Source: Fennellomyces sp. T-0311 (Eukaryota; Mucoromycota; Mucoromycetes; Mucorales; Lichtheimiaceae). From it: a stretch of 64,000 bases of DNA. The translations under genes and the position numbers were made by a program. Below, piece after piece: positions 47,033 to 58,170 of this stretch. Each line of letters opens with the position of its first letter. Within the stretch, counting starts at the first letter, position 1. The notes under the pieces are model-generated. The model had not been told where the DNA came from and did not search any database. It worked only from the letters and a program-made list of their open reading frames with translations. The stretch spans positions 868,001 through 932,000 of the forward strand of contig JALLLT010000014.1 of the NCBI GenBank assembly GCA_025266875.1, read 5' to 3'.

Positions 47033-48726
47033 ATGATGTCGCAATTAAAGCCTGCTCAATTAGACCTGAACATGTCGCCAAGCAACAAACACGCCTTTCA
47101 AACCTCCGGTCCGCCGTCGCCGTCACTGTCGACTGCGTCGTTCATGTCGTCGGTCTCGTGGATGGCGGAGAAATCATCGACCGAGCTGATCCCAATGCTA
47201 AAAAGCGCATATTCTGCACTGAAAGATAAGGAGAGGGGTAAGTTGTATCCTCTTGCTCATTTTCATGTGAAATCGATAATAATAAGGGGCCCATTATTAT
47301 TGCAGACTTGATGCTTGCGGCGGAAATTGGCAAGTCGCTGCTGGAGAACAACATCCGTCTGAAAACCAGCTACGAAGACCTGTTGCAGCAGACTCAGCGG
47401 TCATGCGCCCCACTCCCCACCCCATCGTCTTCCATGCTCGTCGACATCGACTCGGCCTTGGAGACCTGCAGCAGCGACGAGGACGACGAAGACGACGACG
47501 AAGACATGCGCTTCATCCCCTCACACCGCACCCGCGAGGCCATGATCGAGGTCCTCGAACGCAAAAACATTGAACTCTCCAAACGACTCGAGGTTGCCAT
47601 GGCCGAGAAAGACGACGCCGCCCGACACAACATGAAGCGCAACCGCAAGCTCGAGGCTGAGATCGAGACCTTGAAGAGCAACCTGGACATTGCCAGCAGC
47701 AAGATCCAAGAGTTGGAAGAAATGAACCAGCGCCAGAACAGACTCGAACGCAAATCACAGCAGGCACTCTCTGCAACAGCCACGAATTACATCGACCCCG
47801 AAGTCAACCAAGCTGAAATGGAAGAATTGCTTGGCAGAATCGACCAACTTCGCTTGGAAAACAAGACCGTCAGCGAGTCAAAATCCGAGCTCGAAAACAA
47901 ATTGGCCGAAACGCTCAAAGACCTGCGAAATCTCAAGCAGCAGTTTGAGCATTTCCAGTTCACCCAGACAGACTACGAGACCTTGCAAGAAGCCTACGAA
48001 CGCCAGTTTAAACACATCGCCGAATTGAACGAAAGCGTCGAAGAACATCGCTCCGTGCTCCAGAAGCTCAAGGAACGCGGCGTCAGCATTCATTCAGCTC
48101 GATCAACACCGGCGCCCAGCGTCAGTGGCAGCACGAAAAGCCAACCAGCTGCCTTCCGTAACACTTTGCTGGGCGAACTCGAAACGGAATGGCTCAAACG
48201 TAACAATAGCACGACGACGGCCAATAGAAGCCTCAATAACGTGTCACAGTTCACTGAAAAGGCACTGGCTGCGTTCTACAATGCACCCACAACCGAGACG
48301 GCGCTGGAAACGGTGCTGTCCAAGGCTAGTGGCATTGATAAGGAGCTTCTAGACGAAGCCCTCAGTTTCATCAGCCGGCTCGAGACCGAGCACGACAACG
48401 ACAAGTGTCTCGATCTACATGAATACGATGTCCAGGAAGACGATTACAGCGACGACGAGGACGTGTCCACGATGGAGCTGTTTGATCACAACAGTCAGCA
48501 TCAGTACCCATCGCTCGATTTGTATCCCAGTCTGGGCAACCGTAACGAATTTCAGGTGGAGCGCGTGACCAAGCGGCCAAAGACTTTCTTGGGTCGTCTC
48601 CGCCGCCTTATCCATCACTTCTTCCGCGCCGTGTGGCGATGGTGCCGCTTTGCCATGATCCTGACGACCGCAGTGATCATCAGCTTATGGCACGGACCAG
48701 AGGGCATGATGCTGGAGTATCATTAA
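47033..48726 (+). CDS. Coiled-coil protein with a dynein-adaptor CC1 box and C-terminal membrane anchor
   Basis: Two exons, 47033-47237 and 47306-48726, encode 541 aa. Residues from about 66, KDKERDLMLAAEIGKSLLEN, match the CC1 box (D-x-LLAAELGKALLE) by which BICD, BICDR, TRAK/HAP1 and Spindly bind the dynein light intermediate chain. Long coiled coil follows (about 145-330), then NTLLGELETEW near residue 375, resembling the Spindly-type motif that contacts the dynactin pointed end. An acidic region precedes a basic cluster (RVTKRPKTFLGRLRRLIHHFFR) and one hydrophobic segment at about 517-532, almost at the end: a tail-anchor arrangement. I infer an activating dynein adaptor fixed to a membrane. 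The intron splits the Asp codon at the start of the box. Most fungi use Hook as their known adaptor, so this would be unusual. Function is inferred from motifs only. Confidence 0.8.
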
Positions 48727-48949
48727 GTACATAAAAGCACACACATCATCTGCATTCCCTAACGTCCCCAACCATTCCTTTTTGTGTACATCCTCCCCAA
48801 CCCTTTCTTTCTTGTCGCCTTCTATATATCCCATATCCGTTTTCATTTTAGTATCTGTTATGAGTAATAGCCTTTATATAATATGCCCACCACGCCTATA
48901 GCTTAGCCAACTACATATATATATATACACTTGTTTCTATGTATAAAAT
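48727..48949. other. 3' flank of CC1-box gene
   Basis: Pyrimidine-rich and AT-rich convergent spacer with a short (TA)n run at about 48913-48928. No gene. Confidence 0.4.
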
Positions 48950-49219
48950 TTATTTCCGTTTCGCCCTGAACATGAGCCGAACACGATCTACCAGCCGCTT
49001 GGGCTTTTTGTGCTGGACCATGCGAGTCGGGTACAGTGCGGGCGGATCCGTGGTCAACGCGGGCGCCGGGAATTGCACGCCTTCCTGAAGCAGACAAATG
49101 TCCTGCGTCATCGCCCAGTCGTGCGTGAGCCGGTGAAGCATCCGGAGCGAGTTCTGCGTGGGGGGACGGCTGCACAGCTTTGGGGTCAATGTGGCGGCAG
49201 GAAACACAATGGAGCCCAT
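48950..49219 (-). CDS. Small orphan protein, 89 aa
   Basis: A single-exon frame from ATG at 49219 to TAA at 48950. Third codon positions are strongly GC-rich, unlike the AT-rich flanks, and the composition is protein-like: MGSIVFPAATLTPKLC, LRMLHRLTHDWAMTQ, then a Pro-rich middle and a basic C-terminus, KKPKRLVDRVRLMFRAKRK. I know no family with this pattern. The spacer to the golgin gene upstream on the same strand is only about 100 bp, so it has a very short promoter or shares a transcript. An earlier in-frame codon region (MHKCYHFF) is less likely because its sequence is AT-rich. The basic tail suggests nucleic-acid or membrane-surface binding; that is speculation. Confidence 0.55.
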   Translation of the reverse strand: MGSIVFPAATLTPKLCSRPPTQNSLRMLHRLTHDWAMTQDICLLQEGVQFPAPALTTDPPALYPTRMVQHKKPKRLVDRVRLMFRAKRK

Positions 49220-49317
49220 GTTGCTTTTGCAAAGAAAAAAGTGATAACATTTATGCACAGCTTTGTATAGATTTTTATATATGCATGCGTGTTTGTGTGT
49301 TGTTATTATTTACAAAT

Positions 49318-52300
49318 TTAGATGTCAATCACCTCGCTTTGGCATCCGCTGCACCGTGGCGTCTCCAGGAACTGGAAAAACGCAGGCTTTTCTAAAGGCG
49401 GCAACTTGCCCACAGCTGGCTGCACGCGCTGTTCCCGTTCTTCGGGTTCCTCCTGCTCTTCCTCGCTTGGCCATTCGAATTCATTCTCGCTCACTGGACT
49501 CAGTCCATTCATCATCAGCTTGACCTGCGCCTGATCCAGTGCTACGCGACGCGTCTCCAGCGTCTCCTGGTTATTCTGTTGCTGATCCCACATTCGATCC
49601 AAATGACCCTTGTATTCCGCCTGCAGCCGTTGGATGGTCGTCTCCAATTCCCTCTTTTCGCGCTCCAGCCGCGTCTCGCTTTCGAGCTGTCGTTCGCGCA
49701 CCGTCGTGAGTTCGCCGCGAATGGTATTGAACGCCTCCAGCTGCCGATCCAGTCGGCGTTGCAGTTCTGTCAGCTCCTCCGTGCGCTCGTCGTACTTTGC
49801 CTTCCAATCGCTGCTGCTACTCTCCTTATCTTGGGTGGCACCCGATGCAGTTTGTTCCTGCATTGCACTCAGCTGTTCTCGCGTATTCTTTAATTCATCT
49901 AAAGAAAGATTGTTATTGTTATTGTTTTGTTCTTTCGAATCGCCGCATCCCAAATTTGGCTTTACCTTCAACTTGTGCAAGCCTCTCTCGATGCGCTTGT
50001 GATTCTTCCTGCAGTCGTGCATGCGCCAATTCCAATTCTGCGCGCATTTCCTCGTTGGATTGTGCTGCACGCTTATGCTCGGCATCCTTATCGGCCGCCG
50101 CCTGCCGATTCGATTCAAGTTCCTCGGAAACTTTGCTAATTTTAGCATCCATGGCTTGCTGCATCTTGGCTGCATCGTCCTGGGCGTTTTTTACAGTCTT
50201 CTGCAATGCCTCGATTTCTTGCGTCATCTGCTTCTCCTTTGCTTCCAGTTCCTGCTCTTTTCTAGCAAGACTCTCCTTGGTCTTATTCAATACAATCTCC
50301 ATGTCCCCTCGTTCCTTTTGCAGCTGCTTCAGCTCAGCCTCCTTGTCAATCTTGACCTTTTCCAATTCTCCTCCCATAACTCGTCGCGCTGTTTCCAGTT
50401 CGCCGTTGGCTTGATCCAGCTGCTGCTTGAATCTGAGAATCTCGGTGTCCTTTGCATCCGCTGCGCTCTTGGCTTTTTGCACAGCAGATTCGAGCTCCTT
50501 TTGCTTGGCCTCCACTGACTTCAATTGCTTGGTGCGATCCTCCAGCGTGCTGTCCAGTTCCTTTTTGGTAGTCTCGATCTGCTTGCGCTGTTCCTCCACT
50601 TCTTTCAGACGCTGGTTGGCTTCGTCCAGCGCAGTCTTGGTGTTATTGTATTCGAGCGTTTTGGCGTCAACGAGACCTTGTAAGTGCATAACATCGGATT
50701 GGCTCTTGTCAATTGACTTTTGAGCATCTTTGAGTTGCTGCTTGGTGGTCTCGATCTCGCTGTCTTTTGTTTCAATCAGTTGCTTGAGTTGTGTTACGCT
50801 TGCTTCCTTTTCGCTGATTGTCTTTTTGGCTTGCTCGATCTCGCCTTGGGTCTTCTTGACAGTTGCATCGAGTGTCTTCTTGGATTTGTCAAGAAGCTCC
50901 AATTCAGCTTGTTTATCCTTGAGCGTTTTCTTCAGTGCATTGATTTCATCCCCCATGGATTTCTGTGTCTCCTTGAGCTGCTGCTTCGCCTGATCCGTCT
51001 GTTTTTCCCTGGCTTGAACAGATTGTTGAAGCTCCTTGACCCTGTCGGTATTCTGCTTTAGCTCACCGGCCGTGGTTTGCAGAGATTTGACCGCATTTTC
51101 AAGCTGTTGCTTGAGTTGATGGACCTCCCCTTCACTCTTCTTGATCTGCTGCTGCAGTTCTGTTTCCTTGTCAGCGGCAGAAATCTTTAGCTGCTTGAGT
51201 TCATCATCCAGTGTCTTTTGAGCTTCGCTGGCCTTTCCAAGTTCTTGCTTGAGCTGATTGGCATCCGTCTCTTTGGTGTTGACCAACTCTTCTAGTTCTT
51301 CCACCTTGGCTGTTGCTTGCTTCAACTCATCCGCCGTGGCCTGCTGGCTTTTCGTGGCGTCGTCGAGCTGTTGCTGGACCTTGTTGATCTCGTTATCCTT
51401 AGACTTGATCAATTGCTCCAATTCCTTTGTCTTTTCGGCCGTCGAAGCTTTCAGTTGTTCGTGTTCCTTGATCAGCTTCTCACGCGCGTCGGAAACGTCT
51501 GTCAGCTTTTGTTCAGAGAGTTTTAGTTGCTCACTGAGTTTCGCTGCATCGCGCGTCTTTGCTTCCAATGTGCTGGATGTGCTTTTGGCCTCCTTTCTCG
51601 CGTCATCCAACTGTTGCGTGAACTTGCTGATCTCGGTTTGCTTTGATTCAACGAGCTTTTCCTTTTCAGCTGCAGCTTCCTTCCATTGGCTGATCTCGTC
51701 TGTCAAGGTCCTTTGGGCATTATCGAGTTGTTGTTTAACCTTCTGTAACTCGCTTTCCTTGGACTTGACAAGTTCCTTGAATTCCTTCTCCTTGTCGGCT
51801 GCCTTTTGTTGGAACTGCTGAAAGTTGCCATCCAGTCTCTTGTGGTTGTCATGGAGATCGGTATGCTGCTGTTGGACGCGAACCAATTCTTTTTCCTTCT
51901 CCTGGATGGCCTCTACTTTTTCCTTCAATTGAACGTTCAATTGCTCCACTTGCCGCACGGATGCTTGTTGAGCCTTGCTGGTAGAATCAAGCTCGCCTTT
52001 GAGTTGCTTGATCTCCTTTTCTTTCGATTCAACGAGTTTGCTCTTGCCCGTGATGGATTGGTTCAATTGCTGGATCTCTGCTGTTGCTCTCTTGTGAGCA
52101 TTCTTGGCTTCGTCGCATTGCTGTTTGATCTGATCGATCTCCTTTTTGTTCGATTCGTCCTTTTCGACTGCAGATTGCTTCAACTTTTGGATCTCAGTGG
52201 TGGCTGACTGATGTAAACCGTTGGCCTCGTCAAGTTGCATTTTGATCTGGCTGATCTCTTCCTCTTTTGACTTGATGGCCGCATCTTTCTCTGCTATAGA

Positions 52301-53963
52301 TTGCTTCAATTGTTGGATATCGGCAGTTGCAGACTGATGAGCATCTCTGGCGTCGCCATGCTGCTTCTTGATCTGACCAATCTCCTCTTCCTTTGACTTG
52401 ATGGCCGCATCCTTTTCAGTGATGGACTGCTCTAATTGTTGGATTTCTGCTATCGCTAACTGATGAGCATTCTTGGCCTCATCATGTTGCTTCTTGATTT
52501 GATTGATCGCGTCTTCCTTTGATTTGATTGTCGAATCTCTGTCGATGACAGATTGCTTCAGTTGCTGGACCTCTGTAGTCGCGGATTGATGAGCATTTTT
52601 GGCGTCGTCATGTTGCTTTTTGATCTGACTGATCTCTTTTTCCTTTGATTTGATCAACTTCTCCTTTTCTGCAACGGATTGTTTCAATTGCTGAACTTCA
52701 TCAGTGATCTTTTGGTGCACGCCCTTCGCTTCTTCAAGCTGCTTGTTGATCTTGCTGATCTCTTCGTCTTTTGATTTGAGATGAGCGTCTTTCTCTGTCG
52801 TGGATTGTTTCAATTCCTGGATCTCAGTCATAACGTTTTTTCGAACGCCTTTGGCATCTTCAAGGTGCTGTTTAATCTGACTGATTTCGCTTTCTTTCGC
52901 TTTGAGCAGTTGTTGCATTTCCTTTTGCTTATCAGCTGCAGATTGCTTGAGTTTTTCAATCTCGACCGTCATGGACTGTCCAGCAGTACTGGCTGCATCG
53001 AGTTGCTGTTTGAACTTGCTAACTTGTCCTTCTTTGGATTTGAGTGCCTGCTGCAACTCGTTCAACTTTGCGTCTTTATCAGCAACCGACTGTTTCAGCT
53101 GCTCTGTTGCATTTTGGCCTGCTGCATTTGCTTCTTCCAATTGCTGTTTTGCCCGACTGGATTCCTCCTCCTTGGCCTGCACAAGTCGCTGTAGCTCGGT
53201 ATCCTTCTCCGCAATTTTCCGATCGGCATCTTCCTTCTGCGAGATGAGAGTTTGGCGCACAGACTCGAGCTCGGTGTTTAGTTTGCTCACTTGTTCGTCA
53301 AGTTGATCCTTGGCGCTTTTCAGTGCTTGTCGTTCCTGGTCGAGCTGCTGCTGGATATTGCGTAACTCTGTTTCCTTGGCACCAATTTGACTATCGATAC
53401 GTTGCTTGGTTTCCGATTCTTTCGAATCCAGGGCACGTTGCACTTCGTCCAGTTGCTGTCGCACACGATTAATTTCGTCTTCTTTGGATGCAAGAACGCT
53501 TTGGTGCTTTTTCTCCAGCTCGTCAACCGCTTTCTGCTTTTCAGATTCCAGCTGCTGTCGTATCTCACGTTCGTTATCCACGTTGTTGGTTTGTGGTTGT
53601 ACAGAGGTATCGTCTAAAACGGGAGAATGAACCGTTTCAGTATCCACGGACGACGTGTCGCCTTGCCGGACTTGGAGTTCCTTTGTCGACTGCTCCTCAT
53701 TGGCCCTAACAACGGTTGCTCCATGATTAATTCCAATACCCAAATTGCAAAGAAACAAGCATTACGTTGGTGATTGCACAGGCGCTGGTTCTTCTTCAGG
53801 CACGTGTTTCTTGCTTTGGAATTTCTTGAGCTGGTTGCAAAAAAGCACACACAGAGAAATGAGGTGCCATTGGCAAAGTGAATGAGGTCGGCTGCAGTGT
53901 TACCTTTTTTCTGGCAGCTAGAACCTTTGCTCTTCTAGCTTCATCGGATTCAGGATCGGCCAT
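49318..53963 (-). CDS. Large golgin-type coiled-coil protein
   Basis: Four exons, 53904-53963, 53766-53830, 49966-53705 and 49318-49898, sum to 1481 aa. The start (MADPESDEARRAKVLAARKK joined by splicing to LKKFQSKKH) resembles golgins such as GM130. Nearly all the rest is coiled coil rich in Lys, Glu, Gln and Ala, with no predicted membrane span or GRIP domain. Between about 52250 and 52760 a 42-residue unit (six heptads, 126 bp) repeats several times, as in SKEEEIGQIKKQH and SKEEEISQIKMQL. An acidic patch precedes the extreme C-terminus, RCSGCQSEVIDI, a CxxC followed by a hydrophobic C-terminal residue. That ending recalls Golgin-45, whose tail binds the GRASP PDZ domain with a shared zinc site. 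Likely role: a Golgi vesicle tether. Other long coiled-coil proteins remain possible. Confidence 0.8.
52250..52760. repeat. 126-bp tandem repeats inside the golgin gene
   Basis: On the plus strand the words ctcttcctcttttgactt (52256) and ctcctcttcctttgactt (52382) recur 126 bp apart, with further diverged copies on either side. Each unit codes for 42 residues, exactly six heptads, so coiled-coil phase is kept when units are gained or lost. Confidence 0.75.
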
Positions 53964-56900
53964 AGTGGTCAGTGTGCTCCGGGGACCTTTACGTACAACA
54001 CAGAGGAAACAGGGCTGGGTGAACGCGGTGCGCACCAAGATATGCAGGGCAATCGGAGCTACACCGACGTGGAGCGTAATTGGAAGCTCACAGATATGCT
54101 GCAGGTGTCGCTTAACGATCGCCTTTTCGCGCCAAGCACATTTCTTGCAAAACATCCGTTTGCGTTTGGATGGCTTTGCCTTGATTAGCCCACCAAGTGC
54201 CAAAACATTGTAATAGCAATGAACAGCATAACTGTTGTTGTTCATAAAGCACAAGGTGATTCGAACAAGAAGAAGGACTCGAAATAATATCTGTTCATGT
54301 CTCTCCAAGGTGCCATCCATCCCGCCTGCCCCCAATATCATGTTTCATGGCGTGATGTTTCACAGCGCGTATTTTTCTTCTTTGATTTACAGAAATAGGA
54401 AGCCATTGTCCATTTGTCACTTGCTGCAAGAATTAAGCTATTTATGTGCGACTAAATATATCTTTTTTATATAGTTTACTGTATAAGTGGGACCCTGTTC
54501 TGGTGCTTCCTCGCGTGCTCTGGTACTTCTTGCACAAACCATCCAATTGATCTCACTTGCTGCTACTTGCTTTTACGCATAAACGGATGTTTTTTTTTAC
54601 TCTTTTGACTTGCGCATGATCTACATGAAAAATGATCTCTGATTTCAAGTTTTCTCTGCAGATATTTTTTTTATTATATATCTCGGATTTCTCTTTTCCA
54701 TACTGAAATACTCGTGCAGTATTTTCTTTTTACTAATTACACAATCAAGACCGGATGGGTTTAAGTAGCCCGTTGCTGTGAACCTCCGCCTACCCTTCGA
54801 TGCCACCGATACCACCGTGAGCCCGCTGCCATGCTATTCTTAGCACCTACGAATTTCTGTGCATTGTTCAACGTGCCCTGTCCGACATGAGACCTACTGC
54901 CCTCAGATACAAGTATATGTGCCACCCGATCACCACGGTAGAGACCTAATCAGCTGGATAGAGCCTCGCGCTCTGGTATCATTGCAACCCATATTCCCTT
55001 TTGTTTTCTAATAAAAAAAACTTTATTGCATTCCTGCAAGCAAATAGTGTTGGACTTTCCATTTATCTCCAACTTTTCTTTGTATCGTCTTCTCACTTGT
55101 ATTACTTCTTTTCTATAACAGTTATTTTTTAACTTTACACCCCTTCTTATATCTTCTTCCTTTTCCTTACTGCCCCGTAGGGTTTTTCATTACCTTTCTT
55201 TAAACGGATCAGACGAGAGCGGAAAGATGTGATCAGCGCGCGCTCACATATGACGTCAAAATAAAAACCTTTATTTCATTCTGCCCTCAGATATGCCCTT
55301 TGTCGCAAGTAAAGTAAATCTTTTTATTACTGTTTTTTATCGCTCCGCCGTAGTCGCTTACGAGCCGTATTTTCTGCTTGATACATTTGTTCTGTTCATC
55401 TACTCAATCTGACGCCGAGAATGAGTTACATGGAACTACACTACAAGAGTAACTAGAGACCCCTGCTGGCTCTACGTATTTAAGTATATCATGGAGTTCA
55501 TGAGGGTGGACACTCAGATTCTCAGATTTTCCTTTGGCATAACCACTTTCTACTATTGCATCTACTGCTAAATACAGCCAGGACTTGCACTTTTTGCGGT
55601 TTTTATTTTATAGACTTACGCTAGTTTTGTTCATTCATGTCAGAGCACTTGATTTTTTCATTCTTTTCTCTATCTTCGATTCCTCACTGTACGTAGTCCT
55701 CATTTCCATCGGACTTGCTTGGTCTCCCTTACCCCACTTAATGCCAAGTGCTATGTAAAAGCTCGAAACGAAGGCACACTGCCTCATATATACATAAGCA
55801 ATGTAAGTGGCCGATTGGATCTATTGGTACCTATCGCTGGTACTTATCAAACAATTACCTGCTAAATCAAAAGCATTTTTTTTGCGATCAACACGCCTAC
55901 TTTCAGCTTGATGCTCGTGTCTTTTAGTCAAGATAGTAACTGTCTATAATAATGCTCAAATGGAGCATTATTGATGTTGCTTTAAATGTACCATTACGAC
56001 CATAGGATTATGGGTGTTTCGAGTAAGGAAATGGATGAAAACAGAGACAGGATCTAGCAGTAGAAAGTACCCTTTCCCGCCGTGATAGACGAGGAAACAA
56101 GGAACGGAATCTAACGTATTTTCGTATTAAAGCGGGCTTTATACACTCGCAAGTGGAAAGGGACCCCGTGATGAGCAAAACGATACCGATACCGAATGGT
56201 TCTGCAAGTAGCGGTGGTTACAGGAAGCGCCGCAAAACAAGATACGTCCAGTGCGCGCAATCATTCTAAAATCAGTGAATCTCGACTCGGCAACCAAAGA
56301 TTGACATTAGAATTTAAATTATACGTATACTGTAAGCATATCAACATCAGTTGTCCTCTAATCGTGCTTCAGTCAATCTCGACAAGGAAGGCACCGTTTT
56401 TGAAAGGAGGATCCTTTAGGCGTGCATTATTTTTAATGAATGTGCTAAATCACTTTCAATCACTTTCAATCACTTACCATCGCTCAGTCACATTTCTATT
56501 TCTGCAAAGACCAGTTACTTTAATACGTGCCAAAGGACTTCCTCGGTGTTATGGAGCATGATCAATTGTATCGTAACGTGACCTTATATCGCGATAAGCC
56601 CATCCTATTCGAAGCAAGAATGATCTATGTACACAGTTAGATAGGGTTAGGACGCCTGAGTAACTTGAACGCAATCACAGCTCAGATACAATCTCTACTC
56701 CCGTGGTCAAACGCACAAGGAATCACCGAATTGATGAAGAAGAGCACGAAGAGATACAAGATGAGGTGGAAAATTGAAAGTGAATGCGGATTATTCATAG
56801 TAGTACACATGATCATGATATAAAGTTTTCAATAGGAAGGGTACGCTGATGGTATTTGATGACAATTGCCGTTATCAGGTGCAGGAGAGGTTGGTATATT

Positions 56901-58170
56901 TTTTAACAGAAAATTAGCACTGCGCGATACTCACCATTACTTATTTGTTAAATTGTAAATGAAGAGCTTGTATTGACAAGGGGAATGAAATCATTGCACA
57001 GACAACCACGGCTTTTTCTGGCTGAATGTACTTGTCAACCAAATTGATTTTTGAGAAGTAAATTTTCCTGTTAGATTGACTCAATCCTATCTCATCACCA
57101 GCCGTCGAATACGCAAATGCAATGGCATCATAACAAAACTCATACATCAGAGAAACATGCTATAGCAAGCACCGCAATTGCTTTCGACTTGCCGAAAGCA
57201 TGAGACGAGCAACACAGCAGACCTGCGATATTCCGAAAATCTGGGCTGTTCGCTGAGGATGCCACCAATAATATGGTAAATGTTCGAATGGATCCTATCG
57301 CCACTGAATAAAGGGCATCTGTCTTGACTGTTTTTCGTCTTTTTTTTTCGCAAATACTTAATGGCTTTTCGAAAGGAAAAAAATTTAAAGGAAAGGATGA
57401 ATTTTTTACGTATCTATGAGAACATACTGGTCATGCGCCCTTTAGATAAACCATGAAGGAGGTGTTTGATGAAGTTAGTGGTCCAGAAGGGAAACAGACA
57501 ACCATATGACAGTATGACAACGCTGAGTATTAGGCACACAAGAATATCTTGACATCACACCTATGAGTAATGCGTCAGAAGTGATGCATAAGAGAACCAG
57601 CCGATTAGGATATGTGGAAGGACCGGTGCTATTTTATATAAGGAGATTATGGTGATAAATACGCAGCGCTCATTTCTTATGGGGCATAGCGTAGAGTTGA
57701 CGCGTCGATATTATCCCAGAAGGTAAAAGTGTTGTGATTATCCGATAGCAATTAGTTTTGATCATTTTGGGCAACCAAAGCTTAGCATTACTATTCATGC
57801 CAGGAAGGAAAAACGTACATCCAACTCCACCAAGATTTTAGTCATCGTGTGCTCGGACTATACTTCCGAAAAGTCACCCATATCGAGATAAGCCCATCCT
57901 GCGACATTGCAGTTGGAGAAAGAGCGAAGGAGAAACAAGTCCATTCTGTTATTAGCAAACGCGAACCTCGTGTCTGTGCTTTCCTGTCGAAAAATAGAAT
58001 AAAATACAAAGGTATTCATGTACATGGCGTTGCATGAATTCGGATACAAAACAGATAAGACTAGAAAAACACGCTTAGTAACAAGGGCTAGCTGAGTTCT
58101 CACGGAAGTTCCATATTTCAGATAGAAAGACGCGAACTTTTTGCTTTTCCTTCGAAACCTAAAGCACACA
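53964..58170. other. Long intergenic region
   Basis: About 4.2 kb with no recognised gene. The first part is the golgin promoter; an upstream in-frame extension of the golgin to 54341 exists but looks non-coding. From 54480 to 55700 the plus strand is strikingly pyrimidine-rich with many T runs and few ORFs, which might mark an unannotated non-coding transcript or decayed repeats. From 56190 to 57360 short ORFs lack domains. The last 300 bp should be the promoter of the hydrolase gene. Confidence 0.4.

Noticed and set aside
49797..50518. Overlapping plus-strand ORFs with many Leu, Ser and Phe residues, and others up to 53600
   Set aside because: These are antisense to golgin coiled-coil codons; they would read as false membrane proteins.
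53796..54341. 181-codon minus-strand ORF extending the golgin N-terminus upstream
   Set aside because: The part before MADPES lacks exon-like composition, and the ORF reads through the intron at 53831-53903. The MADPE start with the spliced LKKFQ segment is a better model.
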